Positions 54,452-64,000 of a DNA stretch of 64,000 nucleotides are shown here, one piece after another. The number at the start of each line of letters is the position of its first letter. Position 1 is the stretch's first letter. This DNA comes from Aralia elata. Lineage: Eukaryota; Streptophyta; Magnoliopsida; Apiales; Araliaceae. The notes below the pieces were generated by a model. It had not been told where the DNA came from. It worked only from the letters and a program-made list of their open reading frames with translations, and did no database searches. The stretch lies in contig CM068385.1 in NCBI GenBank assembly GCA_034770075.1, positions 54,816,746 through 54,880,745 of the forward strand. Direction: 5' to 3'. A program made the translations under genes and the position numbers.

Positions 54452-55591
54452 ACTGATGCTTAATACCGCAGAGAAAGTCGGGATGACGACTATAAACCAA
54501 GCGCTCGATGGGAGGAAACCTAATCATGTTACTTTATTGCTTTAATAGATTTAGTGTAGTTAGTAATTTTGTTCTAGTTAGTAGAAGTAGTAGTTCAAAT
54601 TGTTCATGTTTTGAAATAACTCTTCAAATCTCTCGTCGTTAGACTCATTTATGTTGTTATTCTGTGGAATAGGGGCAAAGACTTGGGGAATGCATTAGAA
54701 GAAGAGACATGCTATTGGGATGGTACCAATTGAAGAAAAGGGGAACAAAGCAAAAATTTCAGAAAAGAGGTTTCTCGCCCCGGCGAGAAAAATACACTAG
54801 GGATTCTCACCCCGGCGAGAACCTCTCTGCCAAAGCTCGCTCCAGCGTGGAAATTTCTCGCCCCAGCCCATTCTTCTCTGTCCATTCTCGCCCCGACGAG
54901 ATTCTAAGGTATAAAATTCTCGCGGAAATAAAATTTTAAAAACCGATTCCAATTCAGTTTCTTTCAATCCTAAACCCATGCAACTTCCTCTGACTCCTAT
55001 TTCTTCCTCTCCTATACGGAACCAACCTTCTCCTCTCTAATTTCTTTTCTAAATTCATCCCTCATACTACCCACACTTGGATTCCATCTCAAACAAATTA
55101 AACTCCTCTCCCAAAATAAAACCCTAACACGGCTCTAAGTCCATCTCTCGTTTAAAAGAGGAGTACTCTGTTTTCTATTCATAATCTACATATAATATAT
55201 CTTTGCATGAACGATTCCTAGGGTTTGCACCTAATTGAAGAAGCAAGTCAACCAGTTCACCAGCTCAACCTACACAAAATCTGTTCCATTGTTCTATGCC
55301 TCTATCAGGTATCCTACATTGGGTAGTTTTGTTGCTTCGTTTGAGACAAGTTCATCTAAAATTGGTATTAGGCATCTAAAATTGGTATTTGTATTGGGTA
55401 GATCTGATTTCCGTTGAATTTTGGTTGGACTGTCTGGGTTTCAATTTATTTAAGTGTCTTCACTTGTGCCAATTCTAGTTGGAAATTAGTAGAGTTTAAG
55501 TTTGGGGAAGTTTTGTTCCTAATTTTGCATAGCAGAGTTGTGGGGTGTTAGTCTTGGTGTTTCAGAATCTACGATTGTTAAGTGGTCAGTA
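54452..55591 (+). other. Athila spacer between pol and ORF3, with a palindrome array
   Basis: No gene seen. It contains a second CTCGCC palindrome array (54774-54900) and then a pyrimidine-rich, low-complexity stretch (about 54975-55140). Confidence 0.7.
54774..54900. repeat. Decaying GC palindrome array in the Athila interior
   Basis: CTCGCCCCGGCGAG (54774), CTCACCCCGGCGAG (54806, 32 bp on), then weaker copies at about 54836, 54857 and 54887 (CTCGCCCCGACGAG). Here the array is outside the LTR. Confidence 0.85.
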
Positions 55592-56609
55592 ATGGCTCCT
55601 AAAAGGCATCAGGGTAAGGGTTCATCTTCAACACCATCCAGGCAATTTGATAGAAAGAAATTCGTCAGTGCTGAGGCAGCTGACATATATGATTCATATA
55701 CATCGGGTAAAGCTCTAACTCCCGAGCGCGGTCTCACACCTGACGAAGTGGTAGATGGTGAGATGATGTTATAGATAGTTGAGAGGGGATGGGAGACATT
55801 CACCGCCCATCCAGAACCTGCATGTATAGCCATTGTCAAAGAATTCTATGCCAATGCAGAAGACGCGACTTCGTGCGAGGTTACAATTTGGGGTAAGAAA
55901 GTTTCATTCCGAGCCCAGACGATCAATGAATATTATAACTTGAGGCCAGATGTACGCTGCAGATACACTCAATTTCTTGTGGAGGGACCGAATTTGGAGA
56001 AGGTGGTTACTGATTTGTGTAAACCGGGGACGACTTGGATATCCAGAGGGCCACGTGCAGCAATTTCATTCCATAGCAAGGATTTGAGTCGTTATAGTAA
56101 GGTTTGGTACGCCTTCCTCTCCGCTAAGCTGATGCCATCATAGCATGTGAGTGATGTACCCAAGGAGAAAGCTTTGTTGTTATATGCCATTGTGACGGGA
56201 ATTGAGATTAATGTGGGGGAGGTGATTGAGGCGTCGATTCGCCGAACATTACGGAGCTTACATAGTCAGGGTGGTTTGCCACACCCTTCTCTGATTTGTG
56301 GATTATGTCTTCGAGCGGGTGTTCGTTGGGGAGCTGAGGAGGCTTTGCAGCAACCACCGTCTAATTGCACGATATAAGGAATGGGAAGGCGGTGAGTCGC
56401 ATCCTCGTGGTTTGGGGTATATCATTCATTCTCCGTCTGAACATGAGGAGTAGGAAGCTGATGAAGAGGTAGCAGGTCCTTCGGCGTCTACACGGGTGAC
56501 ATTGAATAGCCTAATAAAGATGAACATTGCACTAGTCGAGATGTATGACGAGATAGAGCGTAAAACGCACTCGGTAAAAAAACTGAAAGAAAAATGTGAA
56601 GACAAGTGA
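55592..56609 (+). pseudogene. Athila third ORF (plant-transposon-protein-like), interrupted
   Basis: It starts MAPKRHQGKGSSSTPSRQFD and continues with RGWETF, VKEFYANAEDATSCEV and VSFRAQTINEYYNL, phrases I associate with the poorly understood 'putative plant transposon protein' ORF that follows pol in Athila elements. Stops lie at 55772-55774, about 56141-56143 and 56375-56377, and a frame change precedes the end at 56609. The C-terminus has a basic stretch (ERKTHSVKKLKEKCEDK). The role in the life cycle is not established; env-like functions have been proposed for ORFs in this place. Confidence 0.7.
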
Positions 56610-56946
56610 ATAGCAGTTGAGCTTGAAAGTAAAATTTGTGAACTTATCTTTGTCTGAGCATTGTGATACTAAGAGTTGAATTCATATTCTGATTGGTTTG
56701 ATATATTTTGCACACACTTATGGAAGGGTTGAGAGTAAGTCATAACTGATAATAGTTGGCTTGTTGATGGTGCACGAGGTTCTGTTGAATTGGTAGTTAC
56801 TGATTTTTGAGGTCGGATTTTTATGATGTCTGTTGATTATTTGTTTGAGTATGGACAATCATGCATATGCATTCATGTTAGTTAGTTAGTTTAGATGTTA
56901 TTATGGTTTGTTTTGTGTTTTTGCTTGAGGACAAGCAAAGTTTTGA
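56610..56946 (+). other. Athila 3' untranslated region
   Basis: No gene seen. It leads into 'gaggacaagcaaagttttga', the phrase that usually precedes the polypurine tract in this lineage. Confidence 0.7.
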
Positions 56947-56959
56947 GTTTGGGGGTATT
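56947..56959 (+). other. Polypurine tract of the plus-strand Athila
   Basis: GTTTGGGGGTATT directly precedes the 3' LTR start TGATGAG. Confidence 0.8.
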
Positions 56960-58247
56960 TGATGAGTAAGTTTTAACCTACGAGTTTGATACATCTTTGG
57001 CTTAATTCTTTACAGTCTTTAAGTGTTTTTAGTATATTTTTATTTATTTTCGTATTGCTTTTGTAGGTAGAGGCTGGTTACAGGTTAGAAGAAGAAAAAG
57101 TAGCTGGGTGCAGGGCAACCTCGCTGGGGCGAGAATTCATGGGCTATTTTTCTCGCCGGGGCGAGACCTCACCGGGGCGAGGACTTTTGTGAAGAACTTC
57201 TCGCCGGGGCAAGAATATGGCTGATGGAAATTAAAAGGCTTGTCAGCAATCAGTTATTTTGAAAAGGTTGAAGCTAACAAGGATTCTATCTACCACTCTG
57301 ATGATGAGGCTTATGAGGATATAAATAGGGGATCACACATTGGAAAAAAAATAACATAGAGATTGAGTTTTCAAAGCTGAGTAAGGAGATTGAAGTTCAA
57401 GTCAAGCATCGTGAGGAATTCAGATTGGAGGACTAGAGATTACATTGAGTTTTCTTTTAATCTTTTATCCCTAATTTGTAATTAATTATGATGACTTATT
57501 TTGGAATTCTAGTTTTTATTGTTAGTATGAACTAAACCCTTAATTAAGGCTACAATTGAACCAGTTACATTTATGAATTAACTATCTATTTAATTCCAGT
57601 TATTCATTCAATTTGAGTTGTCTATCTTATTCTATGCTTATTGATTAATTGTTTGGCCGACAATTAGCGGAATATTCTAGGTGAATTCGGGAGATGCAAT
57701 CTAGGGTTAGAACTGGATGAGATAACATGTATTCTTAATTATTTGCATGTGTTGAATAATTAAGATTGTGAAGTGAATAGGGATATTTTTTTGCTGCATG
57801 TAACAATTGGGAATTGAAGCTTAATGAATTTAATCCTTTGGTTTTGCATAGGAATATCGCAGAGTTAATTGGATTAGATAGATTTACTTGATCACTTGGA
57901 AAAGGGCATTTAAATACAAATTGAATTCCTGTTAACAACTCCATTGAAGTGAGTAATTGGAAAACGTAGATAGATTGGTTTATGATATTTAATTGGGGAA
58001 ATTGTAGTCTTAATCTTTTTAAATCTGAATTTCAACCTTTGTGATTATTGTCAGTGTTAGTGTTAATTAAATTAGTTTCAATCAATATTCAAATTGCGAT
58101 TGTTTAATAGAATAGCCATAATCTAAATTGACAGTTGGAGATATTAAGCATAATAATTCCTGTGGATTCGACACTCTATCTTATCACTTTATTACTTGTT
58201 GATCGTGTATAGTTGCACGTAATTATTGATTGTGAAATCGGGCAATA
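56960..58247 (+). mobile_element. 3' LTR of the plus-strand Athila
   Basis: 1288 bp, 16 bp longer than the 5' LTR because of one added palindrome. It ends GGGCAATA, where the 5' LTR ends GGGCAACA. AATAT follows at 58248-58252. Confidence 0.93.
57120..57213. repeat. Four GC palindromes, one newly added
   Basis: CTCGCTGGGGCGAG (57120), CTCGCCGGGGCGAG (57152), CTCACCGGGGCGAG (57168) and CTCGCCGGGGCAAG (57200). The steps are 32, 16 and 32. The third is absent from the 5' LTR. Confidence 0.9.
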
Positions 58248-58252
58248 AATAT

Positions 58253-59481
58253 TCATTTTATATGCAGTTATAATGCTGAAATTATTTCATGTATATTAGA
58301 ATGAGTCTTATTTATAAGCGGTTATAATACCCGGAATAAAACTTAAAAGATTTCATCGTTAAAATACTTGATTAGCCTAGCATAATTCAAGGAAAGGAAA
58401 AGCTTGGAGGATAAAAGTTCTAGAGCTTACACTTCAGAAGATTGAGCGGGAATTAAAAAATTAGCGTTAACATATTATCCATATTCAGGCAAGTACTTAA
58501 TTGTTGAAATGCGCTCCGTGCAATAACATGTCCTATTTATGAGGTTTATTGTTATCCAAGTGTTGTTTCTTTTGCACCCCGTGCATTAATATGCTTGTTA
58601 TCTTTTATGTGCAACGTGATAGTGATTGTTGAATTTCAATTGAAAACCATGTTAGTCTCTGAGCTGAACAACTCTCTTGTATGGGCATGAGTTTAAGATG
58701 TGTTAGGAAACTGATCTAACTCACTGAGGTAACATTTGTCGCAGTGTAGAGGTATCGTAGAAGCGATATACACTATTGATATAATTGTAGCAGTGTTGAT
58801 GAGACGGGGAACTAATTCATTAGTTCGTGGGCGGGGAACCACTCAGTTCACTATATTGATAATCATTGAAATCTTGTATTAGCTTATTCTGTATATATAT
58901 CTTGAAAAGGTGATTCTCTTCTCATATATATATCTGTTAGACTTGTTGGGCATTCTTATGCTCATTCTTGCAATTATCTTAAAACAAATTACAGCTAAGG
59001 AAGAATTACTAGACGATTATGGCAGTACAAAGAAAGTTTATGATGTAGAAGATTTAAACTATGCTAGATTAACATTATTGGCCATGTCTAGAAAGTTCTG
59101 ACGAGGAAAGGGGTTAGGTCATTTAATTGCACGCCGTTTTAACGGAAAGCCCCCTCTTTCCTAGGAACTGCCTGGTTGTTAATATTGCAAGTCTTGGATA
59201 GAGAAATGGAGATTTATTTTTAAGTCTTTTAGGACTTATTTGTAATAAGAACAAGTTATCTGGGAATGTTGTAACACGAACGAATGATATTTTATAATAT
59301 TATTACTTTTTCGCACTTTACTTTAATTATTAGAAGTCAAGAGTTCTATATACATTTCAAATCAATTATATTGCAAGTTTTTATAGACATTTATTGTGTA
59401 CACTACTTTTAAGTTAATGAATGTGATGAATAAGGTTGTACACGTAAGCACGAAGTCCGACCTGGCTAAAAGAAGCTAGCA
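58253..59481 (+). mobile_element. X LTR A, second part
   Basis: It resumes the 55-bp repeat array after the Athila insertion and matches LTR B at 61233-62461. Hairpin GGGCAT (58948-58953) with ATGCTC (58958-58963) precedes an acceptor AATTACAG ending at 58994, followed by CTAAGGAAG. Without the Athila, the predicted intron is 1072 bp, equal to LTR B. A hydrophobic open frame (58910-59101) spans the acceptor. Confidence 0.88.
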
Positions 59482-59730
59482 GGTGAAGAGTACCTTAGGA
59501 TATAGCTTACACTAGAATTTCGAGGACAAAATTCTGGTATCAGAGCATTAGGTTATAGCTCTAGGGTTTACATTATGGTATCAGAGCATTACGTTATAGC
59601 TCTAGGGTAAGAGTACCTTAGGATATAGCCTGCGTAAAATTTTGGGGATAGAAAAAACTCGTAAAAAGAAAGTTAAAAAAAATGCTTACACTAGAATTTC
59701 GAGGACAAAATTCTTATAAGGAGGGGAGAA
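59482..59730 (+). mobile_element. Gene-free 249-bp internal region of an X element
   Basis: Between LTR A and LTR B there is only a doubled primer-binding site, the phrase 'agagtaccttaggatatagc' twice (near 59488 and 59609), and a polypurine tract (AAGGAGGGGAGAA). There is no coding sequence. If this unit moved, it used proteins from another element. Confidence 0.85.
59535..59587 (+). other. Twin primer-binding sites
   Basis: TGGTATCAGAGC occurs at 59535-59546 and again at 59576-59587, 41 bp apart, each followed by cATTA(G/C)GTTATAGCTCTAGGG. The first lies about 53 bases after the LTR end, farther than usual. Confidence 0.85.
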
Positions 59731-60299
59731 TGTAATATCCTGAATATTTATAGAACTTATAAATATGATATTGAATGACTAAAGTTAGTTGTAAAGTTAA
59801 TTTCGTGGACGAAATTCTTATAAGGATGAGAGAATGTAATATCCTGAATATTTATAGAACCTATAAATATGATATTGAATAACTAAAGTTAGCTGTAAAG
59901 ATAATTTCAAGGACGAAATTCTTTGAAGTAGAGGTGAATGTAATACCCTGAATATTTATGAGGCTTATAAATACGATCGTATATGGTTAGAGGTTAATTT
60001 AGTGACCTAAAACTTGGTATCGAGAAGTTTAAAACCTTAAACCCTAATGAGATTCGAATTTATGTGCTTAATAAAGATCCAAATGATATTTCGAAGCAGG
60101 TGTTTTGTGATTATATTATGTAAACGATGAATTAGGTCAAATAAAATTTTTTCGAAGCTACTTAGTCGTGCTTACATTGACAAAATGATTTGTCATGCTT
60201 TTCACGATTTCACCAAGAAGTATCTTGACAAATTATTTTTGACAATTTGTTGTGTCGTGATTAAGAATGACAAAGTGATTTGTCGTGCTTACGGTAACA

Positions 60300-60640
60300 A
60301 GCTGCATTATCGAGCTTGTAAGATATTTTCATTGAGGAACTTAGAAGATAGGTTCAATTGCAAGCTGCATTGTCGAGCTTGGAAGATATTTTCATTGAGG
60401 AGCTTAGATTGCAAGCTGTATTATCGAGCTTGGAAGATATTTTCATTGAGGAGCTTAGAAGATAGGTTCAATTGCAAGCTGCATTGTCGAGCTTAGAAAA
60501 TATTTTCATTGAGGAGCTTAGATTGCAAGCTGCATTGTCGAGCTTGGAAGATATTTTCATTGAGGAGCTTAGAAGATAGGTTCAATTGTAAGTTGCATTG
60601 TCGAGCTTGGAAGATATTTTCATTGAGGAGCTGAGAAGAA
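60300..60640 (+). repeat. 51/63-bp tandem repeats in LTR B
   Basis: About six units, more than in LTR A, with the same long-short alternation. Confidence 0.88.
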
Positions 60641-60902
60641 TATTCTCAGAATTTGCTAGGTACTAAAGTGTAATTAACCTAGGTATCAAAGTGTAATAAG
60701 CCAAGCCCTTAACGTGCAATTAGTGAAACTTGGTTTTCTTATAAATAGTAAGCTAAGTTCATTCATTTCTTACTATTTTTCAAGAGCAGTTCAAGAGCAA
60801 AAACACTCTATATTTATATTCTGAGAGATATTGTGAGATAAAAATTACATTTTAAGCATCGAAGCGCTGCACGATTGGAAGTAAAGCCAGCAACTACAAG
60901 AG

Positions 60903-61974
60903 GTATTACTCGAGTGGTTATTATTTTCATTCTTCTTTATATATTTAGTAAAAATATACTTTTATAAGTAGTGATAATGCCCAAATTATTTTAAGTATAT
61001 AGTACAAAAGTCCTATTTACAAGCAGTTATAATGTCCGATTTATTTCTCTTATATATTAGAAAATATACTTTTATAAGCAGTTACTATGTCCAATTTTTT
61101 TCAAGTATTTAATAAGAATATTCATTTTATAAGCAGTTATAATGCTGAAATTATTTCAAATATAATAGCCGAATATTCATTTTATAAGCAGTTATAATGC
61201 TCAATTTATTTTAAATATAGTTGATGAATATTCATTTTATATGCAGTTATAATAATGAAATTATTTCATGTATATTAAAAGGAATCTTATTTATAAGCGG
61301 TTATATACCCGGAATATAACTTAAAAGATTTAATCGTTAAAATGCTTAATTAGCCTAGCATAATTCAAGAAAAGGAAAAGCTTGGAGGATAAAAGTTCTA
61401 GAGCTTACACTTCAGAAGATTGAGCGGGAATTGAAAAATTAGCGTTAACATATTATCCATATTCAGGCAAGTCTACTTAATTGTTGAAATGCACTCCGTG
61501 CAATAATGTGTCTTATTTATGAGGTTTATTGTTATGCAAGTATTGTTTCTTTTGCACCTTGTGCATTAACATGCTTGTTATCTTTTATGTGCAACGTGAT
61601 AGTGATTGTTGAATTTCAATTGAAAACCATGTTAGTATCTAAGCTGAACAACTCTCTTGTATGGGCATGAGTTTAAGATGTGTTAGGAAACCGATCTAAC
61701 ACACTGAGGTAACATTTGTCGCAGTGTAGAGGTATCGTAGAAGCGATATATACTGTTGATACAATTGTAGCAGTGTTGATGAGATGGCGAACTAATTCAT
61801 TAGTTCGTGGATGGGGAACCACTCAGTTCACTATATTGATAATCATTGAAATCTTGTATCAGCTTATTCTGTATTTATATCTTGAAAAGGTGATTCTCTT
61901 CTCATATATATATCTGTTAGACTTGTTGGGCATTCTTATGCTCATTCTTACAATTATCTTAAAACAAATTACAG
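60903..61974 (+). other. Predicted intron in X LTR B
   Basis: Donor CAAGAG then GTATTAC, acceptor AATTACAG, branch-like CTCAT. 1072 bp. Confidence 0.5.
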
Positions 61975-62461
61975 CTAAGGAAGAATTACTAGATGATTAT
62001 GGCAGTACAAAGAAAGTTTAAGATGTAGAAGATTTAAACTATGCTAGATTAACATTATTGGCAATGTCTAGAAAGTTCTGACGAGGAAAGGGGTTAGGTC
62101 ATTTAATTGCACGCCGTTTTAACGGAAAGCCCCCTCTTTCCTGGGAACTGCCTGGTTGTTAATATTGCAAATCTCGAATCGAGAAATGGAGATTTATTTT
62201 TAAGTCTTTTAGGACTTATTTGTAATAAGAACAAGTTATCTAGGAATGTTGTAACACGAACGAATGATATTTTATAATATTATCACTTTTCCGCACTTTA
62301 CTCTGATTATTAGAAGTCAAGATTTCTATATACGTTTCAAATCAATTATATTGCAAGTTTTTATAGACATTTATTGTGTACACTACTTTTAAGTTAATGA
62401 ATGTGATGAATAAGGCTGTACACGTAAGCACAAAGTCTGACCTGACTAAAAGAAGCTAGCA

Positions 62462-63534
62462 AGTGGATTTTCGAGGCTTCACAACATATCATCCCAATAA
62501 TCTCAGCCAGGGTACTCATTGTTCAAATCAAGAGAGTTCAGTTCAATCTAATTTTCTGCTCTGTCTCACATGCATGACGAGTACGTTTTACGCTCCATCT
62601 CGTCTTAATTATTATCAAGGAGTAGACTTTAAGCTCAATCACTCCACCATATTTCTTAACTCTAGAAAGTAGAACCTCTTTTTTTTTCTTTTCTTTTGAA
62701 CCTCACCTTTCTCCCAAACTTAAATAATTCACTACCCCTGCTTCAATTAGAGTTGTAACATAATCCTAACTCGTGACAATATCTCCTACCAAGGTTTCGA
62801 ACTATAGTATCCTTAAAATTCAATCAATTACGGTGGGATCTAAGTGCTCAAGATAATAGGGATCATAACTACGCAAAATCGATTTCTAAAATGATATAAA
62901 AGCTACGCACAAGGTTCAAAAGTTTTCTAACCCACTAATCACCTTTAATCATTTTTTATCATCAGCTATTCTCAAGATTCACTACTTATTATCTACCATT
63001 TATTATGTTTTTATTTATTTAGTTATTTATTTATTTTTAAATAAATAAATAAATAACAAGCTATGCAAGAATTAAATAAAATCCCAAATCCTAAAATTAA
63101 TCATGCAAAAAATTAAATAAGTCTTAAACAAGCCAAAACAACAAATTAAAACTTAAAGTATCATCAAACCATCCCCCCAAACTTGAATATTACATTGCCC
63201 TCAATGTAATGCCAGAAACTTCCCTGAAAATCAAGCATCACCAGCATCGCTAGCACCATCCTCATCCTCAGCAAGACTATCGGACTCCTTCTCCGACTCG
63301 AAAGCAGAATCATGAAAAATTGGGGACGTAGGAAAGTGAATCGGATCTGGATTATTAACGTTGAATCGAGTTGCAAATGTATTGATAATATTGTTGTGTA
63401 GTTCACATAGTTGTCAACTCGGTCTGCTATTTGATTCACTCGGCTGGTTGCTGACGATTCAGACTCAGCAGATTGTCCTAGCCTCGTTCCAAGCTCGTCA
63501 GTGTCCTCCTTATAGCCCGAACTTCAGCAAGAAT
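62462..63534 (-). mobile_element. Athila-like debris with a polypurine tract and LTR start
   Basis: On the minus strand, CAAGTTTGGGGGGATGG (63167-63183) is a polypurine tract followed by an LTR start TGATGATACT at 63166. To its right (63184-63534) lies AT-poor sequence that may be the 3' end of an ORF3. GTTTTACGCTCCATCTCGTC at about 62584 matches the end of the plus-strand Athila ORF3 in reverse. The pieces cannot all belong to one element. No intact gene. Confidence 0.5.
63022..63057. repeat. AT-rich palindrome
   Basis: Arms GTTATTTATTTATTT and AAATAAATAAATAAC around six bases. Confidence 0.85.
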
Positions 63535-64000
63535 TGTAATATCTTGAATATTTATAGAACATATAAATATGATATTGAATGACTAAAGTTAGCTGTAAAG
63601 TTAATTTCGAGGACGAAATTCTTATAAGTTGGGGTGAAATGTAATACCCCGAATATTTATAAGGCTTATAAATGCGATCGTATACGTTTAGAATTCGAAC
63701 GTATAACCTAACACTAGGTATCGAGAAGTTTAAAATCTTAAGCCCTAATAATATTTGAATTTTGTAACATTTGTGCTTAATATAGATTGAAATGATATTT
63801 CGAAGCAGGTGTTCTATGATTATATTATGTAAACGATGAATTAGGTCAAATAATTTTTTTTGTCAAGCTGCTTAGTTATGCTTACATTGACAAAATGATT
63901 TACTGTGCTTTCCACAATTTCTCCGAGAAACATCCCGACAAATTATTTTTGATAAGTTGTTGTGTCGTGCTTGAGAATGACAAAGTGATTTGTCGTGCTT
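63535..64000 (+). mobile_element. X LTR C, 5' part
   Basis: It starts TGTAATATCTTG with no polypurine tract on its left, so this is a true insertion end. A second junction copy (TGTAATACCCC) follows at 63640, 105 bp on, preceded by a purine-rich run. The rest matches LTR A from about 46464 onward and runs off the window. Confidence 0.82.

Larger units (their letters stand above)
59731..62461 (+). mobile_element. X LTR B
   Basis: 2731 bp, collinear with LTR A. The LTR-start junction is triplicated at 59731, 59835 and 59939 (104-bp steps), with purine runs before each. It has 51/63-bp repeats (about 60300-60640), a TATA box at 60740-60747, a donor at 60903, and an uninterrupted 55-bp repeat array. 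The sequence at 61217-61250 shows LTR A's Athila insertion site in its empty state. Hairpin GGGCAT/ATGCTC lies at 61928-61943. The end near 62461 (gctagca) is set by where A and B stop matching. Confidence 0.88.

Noticed and set aside
55592..56609. A host gene
   Set aside because: It lies between pol and the 3' LTR of an Athila element, has stops, and resembles the usual third ORF of that lineage.
58910..59101. A small membrane protein encoded in X and Tekay LTRs
   Set aside because: The hydrophobic part comes from the T-rich tract before the splice acceptor. Its reading phase relative to the acceptor differs between Tekay subfamilies, so it is not conserved as protein.
63022..63057. A replication or cruciform element
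   Set aside because: It is a simple ATTT/AAAT repeat and arises easily in AT-rich LTR debris.

Overview
This window is nuclear DNA of a flowering plant, probably a eudicot. It is AT-rich and I found no host gene in it. Essentially all of it is nested, mostly broken LTR retrotransposons: Ty3/gypsy chromoviruses of Tekay/Del type (CCHC knuckles, DSG protease, FIDD reverse transcriptase, C-terminal chromodomain), Ty3/gypsy Athila-type elements (tRNA-Asp-like primer site, FMDD reverse transcriptase, a third ORF before the 3' LTR), a Ty1/copia element, and a gene-poor LTR family I call X. Family assignments rest on recognised motifs, not on a search.

Layout. 1-1679 is the 3' part of a Tekay-type LTR set in the reverse transcriptase of a decayed minus-strand Tekay element (1680-4362). 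4366-24901 is a young tandem block LTR1-internal1-LTR2-internal2-LTR3, ending in a 47-bp stub of a third internal region. 24949-26910 is a Tekay-type LTR of another subfamily, placed in the gag of a minus-strand Tekay element whose 5' LTR is 28264-31070. 31092-33046 holds pieces of an X-like LTR and an Athila-like LTR. 33078-42726 is a minus-strand copia element split by a solo X-like LTR (36457-38950), beside an older plus-strand copia fragment. 42742-46149 is a truncated minus-strand Athila. 46150-62461 is an X tandem (LTR A, 249-bp gene-free internal, LTR B), with LTR A split by a complete but decayed plus-strand Athila (47696-58247, target duplication AATAT). 62462-64000 is Athila-like debris plus the start of a third X LTR.

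How the parts work together. In the Tekay elements the order is LTR promoter, a long leader that looks intron-bearing, a primer-binding site, a separate acidic coiled-coil ORF ('ORF1'), gag-pol, a polypurine tract and the LTR. Copy 2 keeps a full-length gag-pol frame but has damaged nucleocapsid knuckles. Copy 1 has intact knuckles but premature stops.

The most notable signals are not standard features. (1) Arrays of GC-rich palindromes, very often exactly 32 bp apart, occur in the LTRs of several unrelated families. (2) A probable intron lies inside the LTR, and its acceptor is followed by a conserved 20-codon reading frame with synonymous differences between subfamilies. (3) A conserved extra ORF lies upstream of gag. 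(4) The polypurine-tract/LTR-start junction is tandemly duplicated in two families.
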